Below, in pieces: positions 1 through 8,500 of a stretch of DNA of 29,889 bases. The notes beneath the pieces are model-generated. The model ran no database searches, had not been told where the DNA came from, and saw nothing but the letters and a program-made list of their open reading frames with translations. Source of the DNA: CBFGTJ01 sp965651815 (lineage in GTDB: Bacteria; Actinomycetota; Acidimicrobiia; Acidimicrobiales; Microtrichaceae); assembly GCA_965651815.1 (NCBI GenBank), contig CBFGTJ010000016.1, positions 1 through 29,889 of the forward strand. Direction: 5' to 3'. The translations under genes were made by a program, and so were the position numbers. Within the stretch, counting starts at the first letter, position 1; every line of letters begins with the position of its first letter.

Positions 1-623
<623 letters not shown>

Positions 624-627
<4 letters not shown>

Positions 628-1652
628 GTCGCCTCCCCGGCCGCGCCCGTCGGCCGCGCCGGCCGCTGGCGCAGCAACCTGCCGGTCCTGGTGCCCTCCG
701 GGGTGCCGTCGGATCGGACCACACCGCCCGCTTCGAGCACCTGCTTGAAGCGCCGCAGGTCGTCCTTCACCTGCTGGGCCGGGTCCTCGCCGAAGAGCCG
801 GGCCACCGCGGCCCCCACCGCCCCTGCCGGTGGTTCGAACACGAGGTCGACGGTGACCTCCGTGCCCCGCCCGCCGGGAGCGGGCGTGAAGTCGACCGAC
901 CCCCGGTTGGGCACCTCGCTGCCATCCAGCGAGCGCCACGAGAGACGGCGGCCGGGCTCGTCCTCCACGAGCTCGGCCCTCCACGCCACGGTGCGCCCCA
1001 CGGGTGCCGCGGCGACCCAGCGACTCAGGCCTCCCCCGATGACCTCGACCTCCTCGAGGTGCGTCATGAAGCGGGGGAGGTTCCGCATGTCCCGCCAGTA
1101 CCCGTAGGCCTCGTCGGGGCTGCGGTTGACCGTGATGCGCGACCGTGCCCGCACGGCCCCCCGCGGCGTGGTGGGGTCGGCCGTGCGGCTGTTGGCCCGG
1201 GCCGCGACCGCGTCGAGGAGCGTGACCCCGGCGACCGCGAGCGCGGCGGTGCGGGCCCGGCCCGGGTCACCCCTGCCCGACCGGGCGGCCGCGCCGAGCA
1301 GCGCCAGGTCCACGGCGTCGCCGGCGACGCGTGCGGCGAGGAACGCGCCCGGCCGCGGCTTGGTGAGCACACCGGCGCCGCCGCCCAGCTCGCGCAGGCC
1401 CACCCCGCGCATGATCGCCCGGTTGCGCGGGGTGTCCTCCACCCCGACGAGCCGGTTCACCCGCCCGGGGGCGACGAGCTGGGGCACGCCGAGCGCGAGG
1501 CTGAACCAGCCGAGGCCGGCCGCCAGCCGCTCCGCCAGCCCGTGGCGGCGTTCGGGGCCCGTCGGGTCCTGGGACGTCGCTCGTGAGCCGGTGTCGTCGA
1601 GCTGGTCGACGACGGGGGCGTCGAGGATCGAGGCGGGCGGGTCGGCGGTCAC
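624..1652 (-). CDS. SRPBCC (polyketide cyclase/dehydrase-like) membrane protein
   Basis: 342 residues. The first half (about 35-155) has Ala/Gly-rich hydrophobic stretches (e.g. LAAGLGWFSLALGVPQLVAP and AALAVAGVTLLDAVAAR) with a GVGLRELG motif, resembling the membrane-like region found in front of SRPBCC domains in actinobacteria. The second half (about 170-310) is an SRPBCC/START-like fold: RSRITVNRSPDEAYGYWRD, then LPRFMTHLEEVEV, and the C-terminal helix DPAQQVKDDLRRFKQVLEAG. Such domains bind hydrophobic ligands; the ligand is unknown. The start is GTG at 1652; a weak TAGGTC sits six bases upstream. The stop overlaps the start of the alcohol dehydrogenase by four bases, so the two are probably one operon. 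SRPBCC plus zinc dehydrogenase pairs are recurrent in this style of genome, but no pathway is established here. Confidence 0.8.
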
Positions 1653-1717
1653 GGGCGTGACCTACCCGGGGTGAGCGAGGGGCACACCCGGTCCACGCTG
1701 ACCGGGTGTGCCGGCGC

Positions 1718-3745
1718 TCAGCTCACGGGACAGCCGACCACCCCGGGCAGCGCTGCCTTCAGCAGCGGCCGGGCGATGATGCTGCCGCCGGTGATCACGA
1801 CCTTCTCGCACCCGCCCGTGGGCTTCATGTGGAAGTCCGCCTCGAAGTAGGTCGGGATGAACAGGATCGAGAAGTAGAAACCGACCCGAGTGGCGCGCAT
1901 GCCGGCGCCGTGGGTGAGGCTCAGGCGGGCGCCCGCGACGTCGATCGACCCGATGCGGAACTGGCCGGTGCCGTGCAGCGACCAGCTCGGCTGGCTGCGG
2001 GACGAGGTGAACGAGCCGTTGAAGGTCATCCCGAGCGGGAAGTTCACCAGCGTCACGCGGCCCGAGCCCGACAGGGTCACCTGATCGGGGCTCGCGAGCA
2101 CCGAACCGGAGAAGTTCGCGACCGCCCACGAGTCGAGCTGGAGCGAGCCGAACAGGTCGCCTCGGAGGCTGAGCAGCGTGCCGTTCGGGCCGAACGAGGC
2201 GTCGACCGTGCCGGTGAGGTCGGCGCGGTTCCCGATGCGCAGGCCGCCGACGAAGTCCACCTCGAGCGGGCTGCCCTGGCTGCCGCGGATGCGGAGGGTG
2301 GCGCCGGTGAGCGTGGCGTCACCGAGCTGCACGGTGCCGTCGACCGCCGCGTCGAGCTGCACGATCTCGGCGACGCCGTCGGTGATGACGACCGCGCCGG
2401 AGAGGTCCGCGGCGAACCCGGCGTCGACGAGGTCGGCGTCGACGAACAGCGTGGTGGTCGCGCCGGCGCGCTCCACGACGGCGGAGCCGTTGGCGCGCAG
2501 GGTGCCGACCCTGAAGTCACCGGTGAGCACCGACCGGACCTGCCCGCCGATCATCGTCGTCTCGATCGTGCCCGACGCGCTGACGCGCTGCCCGTCCGGG
2601 AGGGTGCCCGAGATCTCGCCGCCGCCCTCGAGCTCGAGGAACGGCGTGTAGGCGGTGACGCCGTCCCAGACGATCGTGCCGTTGTAGCGCAGGTAGTTGG
2701 GGCCCTGGGCGACGTCGAGCACGCCGGCGAAGGTCGCCCTGGTCGCCCCGAGCGTGAGCTCGCCGCTCGCCTGGTGCACCATCAGGTCACCGACGATGCC
2801 GCTGCCGGAGAAGGTCGCGACGGTCTCGTCCGCGTTGCCCTCGAACCGGACGCGGCCCTCGAGGTCGACCTGCTTGCCGCCGGCCATGCCGCCGGCGAGG
2901 CGCACGGCGACGTCGCCCTTGGCCATCACGAGCGCGCCGGCCCGGTCGAAGACGACCTCGACGGTGCCGTTCGCCGAGCTCGGGCCGACCTTGATGCCCC
3001 CGCTGACCGCCGCGCTGACCCCGGTGGCCGGCGAGGCCGTGAGCGAGATGTTCGCGCCGTTCACGGTGACGTCGCCGATGCGGGCCGAAGTGGCGTTCGC
3101 GTGCAGCGACAGCGACGGCACCCCGTTGCGGGTGGTGAGCGTCCCGGAGAACTGGACCGGTGCGGTGGTGATCCCGGGGATCGTGAACGCCGTCGAGGAC
3201 AGCGTCACCGACCAGTTCTCGAGGTTCGTGAGGGTGCCGGTGAACCCGATCGTCGAGGTGCTGCCGGAGAGGCGCACGTCGAGGTTGCCCCGCACGCGGA
3301 TGCCGCTCGCGGTGATCTCCGCGGAGAGGGAGCGGACGGTCAGGTTCTCGAGGACGGGCTCGCCGGCCGCGATCTCCTCACCGGTGACCGCGGCGACCGG
3401 CGGGGCGTCCGGGCTGCCCTGCTCGGAGGGCACCTCCTCGCCCTCCGCGAGCACCGCACCGTCGAGCTCGACCTTCGCGCCGGCGTCGGTGCACTCGGAG
3501 CCGACCATCGTGGTGTCCTCGGCGAGGGCGACCACGTCGTCGGTGACGAGCACCGCGGTGTCCGGCGCCGGTGGCGTCTCCTCGACACGCTCCCAGAACT
3601 CGCAGAACTGCCGGTCGGGCGACGGTCCGCCGCCCGGCGGCGAGTCCGGCGCGCACGCCACGGTCAGCGCGCCGAGCAATGCGAGCGCGACCGTCGCGAC
3701 GGAGCAGCGTGCGAGGAACGGTCGCCTCGCGGTGCGGTGGTGCAT
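1718..3745 (-). CDS. Large repetitive beta-rich predicted lipoprotein, function unknown
   Basis: 675 residues. The N-terminus is a lipoprotein signal: basic RRPFLARC, a hydrophobic run, and lipobox LTVAC with the acylated Cys at residue 31. After a Pro/acidic linker (about 32-130) the protein is almost entirely short alternating strands with Thr, Ser, Gly, Val and Asn. Degenerate units of about 20-30 residues recur (for example around LDVRLSGSTSTIGFTGTL, ADLTGTVDASFGPNG and GSGRVTLVNFPLG). This looks like an elongated beta-solenoid or AsmA/TamB-like lipid-groove fold, but I see no diagnostic motif and make no family call. The C-terminus has two cysteines (GGCEK, VVGCPVS). ATG at 3745 is preceded by GGGGGGA at about 6 bases. 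It lies 48 bp behind another lipoprotein gene on the same strand, so the two may be cotranscribed and both surface-anchored. Confidence 0.75.
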   Translation of the reverse strand: MHHRTARRPFLARCSVATVALALLGALTVACAPDSPPGGGPSPDRQFCEFWERVEETPPAPDTAVLVTDDVVALAEDTTMVGSECTDAGAKVELDGAVLAEGEEVPSEQGSPDAPPVAAVTGEEIAAGEPVLENLTVRSLSAEITASGIRVRGNLDVRLSGSTSTIGFTGTLTNLENWSVTLSSTAFTIPGITTAPVQFSGTLTTRNGVPSLSLHANATSARIGDVTVNGANISLTASPATGVSAAVSGGIKVGPSSANGTVEVVFDRAGALVMAKGDVAVRLAGGMAGGKQVDLEGRVRFEGNADETVATFSGSGIVGDLMVHQASGELTLGATRATFAGVLDVAQGPNYLRYNGTIVWDGVTAYTPFLELEGGGEISGTLPDGQRVSASGTIETTMIGGQVRSVLTGDFRVGTLRANGSAVVERAGATTTLFVDADLVDAGFAADLSGAVVITDGVAEIVQLDAAVDGTVQLGDATLTGATLRIRGSQGSPLEVDFVGGLRIGNRADLTGTVDASFGPNGTLLSLRGDLFGSLQLDSWAVANFSGSVLASPDQVTLSGSGRVTLVNFPLGMTFNGSFTSSRSQPSWSLHGTGQFRIGSIDVAGARLSLTHGAGMRATRVGFYFSILFIPTYFEADFHMKPTGGCEKVVITGGSIIARPLLKAALPGVVGCPVS

Positions 3746-3793
3746 CGGTGTCCCCCCGAGGGTCCTGGTCGGTCCGGTCGTCCCGTGCGGCGA

Positions 3794-5803
3794 TCAGCTG
3801 ATCGTCGTGCCGTTGTCCCACATCCGGAACAGCTGGCCGTTCGGGCCGCTCTGTCCGGCGGGGCCGGCGTTGCCCGGCGCAGCCGACTGGCCGTCGGCCC
3901 CGCCGCCGCCGCCGCCGATCAGCGCGCAGTTGCCGCGGATGCCGCCGGCGCCGCCGGAGGCGGGCGGCGCGAACGCCCCACCGGCGCCTCCGGGCGCGGG
4001 GATCGCCGGACGGAACATCTGGCTCCCGGTGACGTTCAGCGAGCCGACGCCGATGTGGTACACGGCGATCGAGGGACCGCCCGCGCCGCCACCGGCGCCA
4101 CCGCCACCGCCACCGGCGCCACCGCCGCCGCCGCCACCGCCGCCGCCGGCCTCGCAGCACGACTTGTTGCCGCCGTCGCCGCCCTTGCCGCCGTTGCCGC
4201 CGCGCCCGCCGGGCTGGCCGCTCCCGCCGGCCCCACCGGCCGACGACGTGACGATCGAGGAGTGCAGGTTGACGGTCGCGCCGCTCGCGTAGACGCCGAA
4301 GGAACCGCCGCCCGAGGTGCCGGCACCCGTGCCGGGCGCGCCCCCGGTGCCTCCGGCGCCGCCGCCACCGCCACCGCCACCGGAGGCGCTGGCGGACTTG
4401 CCGCCGCCGCCACCGCCACCGCCGCTGCCGGGCTGGCCGGCGGTGCCGGGCTTGCCGTGCGTCGGCGACCACAGGTCGGCCACCATCGGCGTGTTGGAGC
4501 CCGCCGCGCCGGGGCTGCCCGCCGCGCCGGCGCCACCTGCGCCACCGCCGCCGGCTTCACCGCCGCAGCCGAAGAGGCTTCCGCACCCACCGGAGCCGCC
4601 GCTGCCCCTGGCGGGCCCGGCGCCGTTGCTACCGCTGGAACCCGAGCCCGAGTAGGAGCCGCCGCGGCCACCCGCGCCACCGCCGTGGGTGGTGCACCCG
4701 CCGCCGCCACCGCCGCTGCCGGGGCTGCTCGGGCCGCTCGCGTTCGCGCCCTTGCCGCCGCCGCAGCCGGAGGCCGCCTGGGCGGGCGGGGTGGACGGGC
4801 CGCTGGTGCCGGCGTTGCCGGGCTGGGCCGTGACCTCCGAGAGGATCACGTTCACGACGGAGAGGCCGAGCACCCGCACGCCGTAGGCGCTGCTCCCGGC
4901 GCCGACCGTGGTCCCGCTGTTGATCTTGGCGTTCACGATGTCGACGAACGATCCGCCCGTCACGAGCACGCCCGTCGCGTTCGGACCGCTGCCGCCGCCG
5001 ACGACGGTCAGCGGGGCCTCGTTGTCGCCGATCTCGATCCCGCGGGAGCCACCCATCACGACGATGCCGACCGCGTCACCGGACGTGCGGGCGACGCCCT
5101 GGGCGCTGACGCCGCTGATCTTGGCGTCGACGGCCCCGTTGATCGTGACCGGAGGGGTCGTGCCCGTGCCGTAGATGGTCGTGACCTCGGTCGAGCCGAA
5201 GTCGCTGAAGTCCTGCTTCCACCCGCCGGAGATCTCCATGCCGGAGGCGAGGGTGATCGGGTCGTGGTACGAGCCGCCGGCGACGCGCACGATCTTCACG
5301 CCGTTCGCGAGGGCGTTGGCCTGCGCCTCGCTGATCGTGGCGCAGGGGTTCGCGAGCGGGCCGCAGTCGGGCCCGGTGCTCCCGCCCGGCCGCACGTGGA
5401 ACGTGGGGTTCGGGTCGCCGTTGCCCGGGCTCGTGATGCCCGGCGAGGTCGAGGAGCCCTCGGAGCTCGTCATCGTGAGCTTCGCCGTGTAGATGCCGGG
5501 CTCCTCGTACACGTGCGAGGTCGACGCACCCGACCCGGCGGGGCTGCCGTCGCCGAAGTCCCAGCTGTAGGTCAGCCCGGTGCCCGTACCGGGCGACGAG
5601 CCGGAGGACGAGAAGTGGACGGTGAGGGGTGCGTCCCCCACCGTGGGGCTCGCGCCGGCGACCGCGATCGGCGGCCCGGCGGGCGGAGCGGTCGTGGTGG
5701 TGGTGCCTCCACCTCCTCCGTCACCCGGAGGCGGGGAGCATGCGGCCGCCACGAGCGCGACCGCCCCCACCAGTACGAGCACGACCCCCCGGACCCTGCG
5801 CAT
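3794..5803 (-). CDS. PKD-domain lipoprotein with beta-helix and PGRS-like glycine-rich region
   Basis: 669 residues from ATG 5803; a longer reading to 5908 is rejected because it would run through the TTGACA promoter. GGGAGAGG lies just upstream of the start. There is a lipoprotein signal with ALVAAAC (Cys22), then a Gly/Thr linker and a PKD-type Ig-like domain (about 45-125) with the signature YSWDFGDG. Residues about 145-300 resemble a right-handed beta-helix/pectin-lyase-like fold (NPCATISEAQANALANG, GVLVTGGSFVDIVNAKI). Residues about 300-640 are dominated by GGAGG, GGSG and GGGG runs, interrupted by Cys pairs and a short strand segment (FGVYASGATVNLHSSIVTSS). This recalls PGRS-like surface proteins. 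It is probably a secreted, cell-surface anchored structural or adhesive protein. The GCC/GGC triplet tracts are prone to slippage, so length polymorphism is plausible. Confidence 0.8.
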   Translation of the reverse strand: MRRVRGVVLVLVGAVALVAAACSPPPGDGGGGGTTTTTAPPAGPPIAVAGASPTVGDAPLTVHFSSSGSSPGTGTGLTYSWDFGDGSPAGSGASTSHVYEEPGIYTAKLTMTSSEGSSTSPGITSPGNGDPNPTFHVRPGGSTGPDCGPLANPCATISEAQANALANGVKIVRVAGGSYHDPITLASGMEISGGWKQDFSDFGSTEVTTIYGTGTTPPVTINGAVDAKISGVSAQGVARTSGDAVGIVVMGGSRGIEIGDNEAPLTVVGGGSGPNATGVLVTGGSFVDIVNAKINSGTTVGAGSSAYGVRVLGLSVVNVILSEVTAQPGNAGTSGPSTPPAQAASGCGGGKGANASGPSSPGSGGGGGGCTTHGGGAGGRGGSYSGSGSSGSNGAGPARGSGGSGGCGSLFGCGGEAGGGGAGGAGAAGSPGAAGSNTPMVADLWSPTHGKPGTAGQPGSGGGGGGGGKSASASGGGGGGGGAGGTGGAPGTGAGTSGGGSFGVYASGATVNLHSSIVTSSAGGAGGSGQPGGRGGNGGKGGDGGNKSCCEAGGGGGGGGGGAGGGGGGAGGGAGGPSIAVYHIGVGSLNVTGSQMFRPAIPAPGGAGGAFAPPASGGAGGIRGNCALIGGGGGGADGQSAAPGNAGPAGQSGPNGQLFRMWDNGTTIS

Positions 5804-5878
5804 CTGCCTCTCCCTCAGCCCCTCGTCGCCCCTTGCGCACGACCGCGCGCACCTCGCCAGCCCAACGGCGAGGCCCGA

Positions 5879-5908
5879 ATCATTCAACGGGATCTGACGG
5901 TGTGTCAA
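5879..5908 (-). promoter_or_regulatory. Sigma-70 type promoter for the PKD/PGRS-like lipoprotein
   Basis: The minus strand carries a perfect -35 TTGACA (5903-5908), an 18-base spacer, and a -10-like AATGAT (5879-5884, four of six matches to TATAAT). Transcription would start near 5872, leaving a leader of about 70 bases before ATG 5803. This differs from the leaderless pattern of the housekeeping genes in the window. In the rest of the 5804-5999 gap I see only a weak GC hairpin (GCCCC at 5952-5956 with GGGGC at 5985-5989), which could be a tRNA-end terminator. Confidence 0.6.
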
Positions 5909-5999
5909 GTATTTCGGTGAACTCGATTCACCTGCCCCCGGACGCGACGAAGCCCCGGCCAGGTGCCGCTTCCGACGCTGACCAGGGGCCCGTGCTGTG

Positions 6000-6072
6000 C
6001 ACCCCCAACGGGATTCGAACCCGTGCCGCCACCTTGAGAGGGTGGTGTCCTAGGCCGCTAGACGATGGGGGC
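6000..6072 (-). tRNA. tRNA-Glu (anticodon CTC)
   Basis: The minus strand folds as a 73-base cloverleaf. The acceptor stem is GCCCCCA with TGGGGGT (G1-T72 wobble, as is usual for tRNA-Glu). The anticodon stem is CCACC/GGTGG with loop CTCTCAA, so the anticodon is CTC. The T-arm contains GGTTCGAATCC. No CCA is encoded; the discriminator base is G at 6000. It lies downstream of gltX, whose product charges it. Confidence 0.95.
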
Positions 6073-6123
6073 TGGTCTCACCGGACGGATCCGGAGATCT
6101 TGTCAGTGCTCTTGGGAGCTGAG

Positions 6124-6195
6124 CTCGGGGGGGAGGACTCGAACCCCCAATAACTGGACCAGAACCAGTTGTGTTGCCAATTACACCACCCCCGA
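6124..6195 (-). tRNA. tRNA-Gln (anticodon CTG)
   Basis: A 72-base cloverleaf on the minus strand. The acceptor is TCGGGGG with CCCCCGA, the D-arm region is TGGTGTAATTGGCA (typical of tRNA-Gln), the anticodon stem is ACTGG/CCAGT with loop TTCTGGT giving CTG, and the T-loop is TTCGAGT. The weak U1-A72 first pair fits tRNA-Gln identity. CCA is not encoded. It sits 51 bases from tRNA-Glu on the same strand, so the pair is probably cotranscribed. Confidence 0.95.
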
Positions 6196-6301
6196 ACAGG
6201 TGATGACGCCCGCGAGGGCGCTGGAGGACTCTAGCCGATCCACCCGAACCCGCGGCAAGCCGGGAACGTTCCCGACGGCGTCACCTTTGGAACCCGCTCA
6301 G

Positions 6302-6364
6302 CCCGTCAGGTTGCTCAACCCGTCAGGTTGCTCAACCCGTCAGGTTGCTCAACCCGTCAGGTTG
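6302..6364. repeat. 17-bp tandem repeat spanning the ydcF-like stop codon
   Basis: The unit CCCGTCAGGTTGCTCAA occurs three times in full (6302-6318, 6319-6335, 6336-6352) and once partly (6353-6364), without mismatches. The partial copy encodes the last residues (NLTG) of the DUF218 gene, and the other copies lie beyond its stop. Each unit junction forms a small hairpin, CAACC-CGTCA-GGTTG. It looks like slippage duplication of a gene end; it may act as stacked hairpins at the 3' end of the transcript. Confidence 0.9.
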
Positions 6365-6999
6365 AAGAGCCGCCGGTACCCGATGAGCTGGCCGACCGCG
6401 ACCCGGCCGGTCTCGCCCACGACCTGCCCGGGGCTCGGGGACCCGCCCGCGGAGGAGACCGCCACGTCCATGCCCAGCTCGCCGGCGATGCCCTCGAGGC
6501 GACGGTTGTGGTACCGGTCCGACACCAGCAGCACCCGCCCGACCCCCTCGGCCCGCAGCACCCGCCACGCCGCCGCCATCGACTCCCAGGTCGAGGATCC
6601 GTCGTCGACGATCCGGAGCGCGTCCTCGGACACGCCCTCCTGGGCCAGGTAGCGGTAGCCGGCGAAGGCCTCGGTGAACCTGTCGTCGGGCTGCTTGGAG
6701 CCGGTCAGCACGATCTCCGGGGCGAGGCCCTGCTCGTAGAGGGCGAGCGCGTGGTCGAGCCGGCCCCGCAGCGCGGGTGACGGGGTGCCGTCGTACTGCG
6801 CGGCGCCGAGCACGACGATCGCGTCCGCCCGCACCTGCTCGTCCCGCTGCGCGGCGCGCACCACCTGCAACGTGGTGACCGAGAGGTAGCCGGCGACGAG
6901 GAGGGCCAGGGCTGCGAGGCCGCGCGGCGCCCACCGGCGCAGCGCCCGACGGCGAACCTTGCGGCGGGGTCGCTCAGCCACCTCGCGCGAGGCGCTCAC
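6349..6999 (-). CDS. YdcF/DUF218 family membrane-anchored protein
   Basis: 216 residues. A very basic N-terminus (RPRRKVRRRALRRW) is followed by one membrane segment (about residues 28-48), then a DUF218 domain: DAIVVLGAAQYDG, GRLDHALALYEQG, EIVLTGSK, the GSSTWESM helix, VLLVSDRYHNRR. YdcF/SanA-like proteins are linked to envelope integrity in other bacteria, but the reaction is unsettled. GTG at 6999 overlaps the end of gltX by 26 bases; a second GTG at 6981 is an alternative start. The gene is probably cotranscribed with gltX. The stop codon lies inside a 17-bp tandem repeat. Confidence 0.85.
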   Translation of the reverse strand: MSASREVAERPRRKVRRRALRRWAPRGLAALALLVAGYLSVTTLQVVRAAQRDEQVRADAIVVLGAAQYDGTPSPALRGRLDHALALYEQGLAPEIVLTGSKQPDDRFTEAFAGYRYLAQEGVSEDALRIVDDGSSTWESMAAAWRVLRAEGVGRVLLVSDRYHNRRLEGIAGELGMDVAVSSAGGSPSPGQVVGETGRVAVGQLIGYRRLFNLTG

Positions 7000-8398
7000 G
7001 TGCCGCGCGCAGCCGGCGGAGCACCTCGTCGCGGCCGAGCACCTCCATCGACTCGAACAGCGGGGGCCCGACGCTGCGGCCCGTCAGCGCGACGCGGACC
7101 GGCGCCTGGAACTTGCGGCGGTTCGCGCCGAGCTCCTCGGCGAGCGCCATGAAGCGCTGGTGCAGCTCCTCGGCCACCCACGGCCAGTCCCCCGCGGCCT
7201 CGATGACGGCGTCGAGCCACCCTCCGGCGTCCGGCACCATCGCCTTGTCCCACGAGCGCTGGTCGACCTCCGGCTCCTCGAGGAACACGAAGTCGACGTA
7301 GCCGGGCACCTCGGCGAGGGTCTCGACCCGCGTCTGCACCTCGGGCAGGAGCTGCTCGAGCCGCGTCTGGTTGCCGGCGTCCGCGGCGAAGCGGTCCGCC
7401 CACGGCGCCGCCGCGACGAACGGCTCGGCCGCCCGGGCGAACTCCTCCGCCGGCATCGCGCGGATGTGCTCCCCGTTCACGAACAGCAGCTTCTTCGTGT
7501 CGAAGTAGGCGGGCGAGGGGCTGACGTCGGTGATCTCGAACATCGACGGGAAGCCGTCCTCGAGGTCCAGCGGGTCGAGGCGGACCTCCTGGCCGTCGGG
7601 CGGGCCCCACCCCAGCAGGGCCAGGTAGTTGACCATCGCGCTCGGCAGGAACCCCCGGTCGCGGTAGTCGAGCAGCGACACGTCGTCGCGGCGCTTGGAC
7701 AGCTTCTTGCGCTGCTCGTTCACGATGAGCGGGAGGTGGGCGTAGACGGGGTCCGGCCCCTCCAGGCCGAGCGCCTCGCGCAGCAGCATCTGCTTGGGGG
7801 TGACGTTGATGAGGTCCTCCCCGCGGATCACGTGCGTCACGGCCATCGACGCGTCGTCGCACGCGTTCGCCACGAAGAAGGTGGGGCTGCCGTCCGCGCG
7901 GCGGATCACGAAGTCCTCGATGTTGGAGTGCTCGAAGGTGATCTCGCCGCGGATGAGGTCCACCCAGCCGGTCGAGCCCTCCTCCGGCACCTTGAAGCGG
8001 ACCGCCCGCCCCTCCCCCGGCCCGAGGTCGCGGTCGCGGTCGGCCGGGTCGTAGGCGCGGCCGCCGACGCGGTGGCGCTCCTCCTCCGGGACGGGGTCGG
8101 ACCAGTAGGCGTGTCCCGACTCGAGCAGCTGGTCGACGGCCTCCTGGTGGTGCCCGGTGCGCTCCGACTGGCGGACCGCCTCCTCGTCCCAGTCGAGGCC
8201 CAGCCACTCGAGGCCCTCGTGGATGACGTCGATCAGCTCGGGGCGCGAGCGCTCGACGTCGGTGTCCTCGATGCGCAGGAGGAACGCGCCGCCCACGTGG
8301 CGTGCGTAGAGCCAGTTGAACAGGGCGGTTCGGGCACTCCCGAGGTGGAGGTAGCCGGTGGGTGCGGGGGCGAAGCGGACGCGGACGGGGTGGCTCAC
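6974..8398 (-). CDS. gltX: Glutamate--tRNA ligase
   Basis: 474 residues, the normal length for bacterial GluRS. The class I signature appears as APAPTGYLHLG (residues 10-20, HIGH-like) and KLSKRRDD (KMSKS-like). Other family segments are LRIEDTDVERSRPE, VIRGEDLINVTPKQ and VYAHLPLI. It attaches glutamate to tRNA-Glu. In actinobacteria without GlnRS, the same type of enzyme also misacylates tRNA-Gln, which GatCAB then amidates. Whether this enzyme is non-discriminating cannot be read from sequence, though both cognate tRNAs lie downstream. The start is GTG at 8398, because TAACCT lies exactly seven bases upstream and the class I signature begins within ten residues. The open frame extends far upstream but that part antisenses the transpeptidase gene. 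The gene overlaps the DUF218 gene by 26 bases. Confidence 0.97.
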   Translation of the reverse strand: MSHPVRVRFAPAPTGYLHLGSARTALFNWLYARHVGGAFLLRIEDTDVERSRPELIDVIHEGLEWLGLDWDEEAVRQSERTGHHQEAVDQLLESGHAYWSDPVPEEERHRVGGRAYDPADRDRDLGPGEGRAVRFKVPEEGSTGWVDLIRGEITFEHSNIEDFVIRRADGSPTFFVANACDDASMAVTHVIRGEDLINVTPKQMLLREALGLEGPDPVYAHLPLIVNEQRKKLSKRRDDVSLLDYRDRGFLPSAMVNYLALLGWGPPDGQEVRLDPLDLEDGFPSMFEITDVSPSPAYFDTKKLLFVNGEHIRAMPAEEFARAAEPFVAAAPWADRFAADAGNQTRLEQLLPEVQTRVETLAEVPGYVDFVFLEEPEVDQRSWDKAMVPDAGGWLDAVIEAAGDWPWVAEELHQRFMALAEELGANRRKFQAPVRVALTGRSVGPPLFESMEVLGRDEVLRRLRAARERLARGG

Positions 8399-8405
8399 GC
8401 GGCCG

Positions 8406-8411
8406 AGGTTA
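8406..8411 (-). promoter_or_regulatory. -10 element of leaderless gltX promoter
   Basis: The minus strand reads TAACCT, seven bases, then the GTG start of gltX, so transcription should begin at or next to the start codon. No ribosome binding site is present in between. The spacing is the same as at several other genes in the window. Confidence 0.6.
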
Positions 8412-8449
8412 CCGCCCGGCCCCGCAGCCCTGGATCGGCATCGGGACCC

Positions 8450-8455
8450 TACGAT
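8450..8455 (+). promoter_or_regulatory. -10 element upstream of the L,D-transpeptidase
   Basis: TACGAT lies within GGACCCTACGAT, a 12-base string that recurs exactly in front of the dGTPase gene at 29371-29382. Here no in-frame start codon follows at seven bases, so the transcript probably has a 5' leader of about 40-55 bases. Confidence 0.45.
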
Positions 8456-8500
8456 GGCGCTCCGGCCGGGCAGCAGCGTCCCGCCCGGCACGGGTCGGCG

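Noticed and set aside
5804..5908. Extra 35 residues at the N-terminus of the PKD lipoprotein
   Set aside because: It would begin inside the TTGACA -35 element and place the lipoprotein signal peptide internally; ATG 5803 has a ribosome binding site.
1706..5920. Uninterrupted plus-strand frame of 1404 codons
   Set aside because: It is antisense to two genes with clear lipoprotein signals and domains; such frames arise from the GC-biased third positions and the GCC/GGC tracts. Its translation is low-complexity Arg/Ala/Asp.
5952..5989. Terminator downstream of tRNA-Glu
   Set aside because: Only a 5-bp closing stem with a loose interior and no U-tract; mentioned only as a weak possibility.
6302..6364. 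CRISPR array
   Set aside because: Units of 17 bp are directly adjacent with no spacers and include a coding end; this is a tandem repeat.
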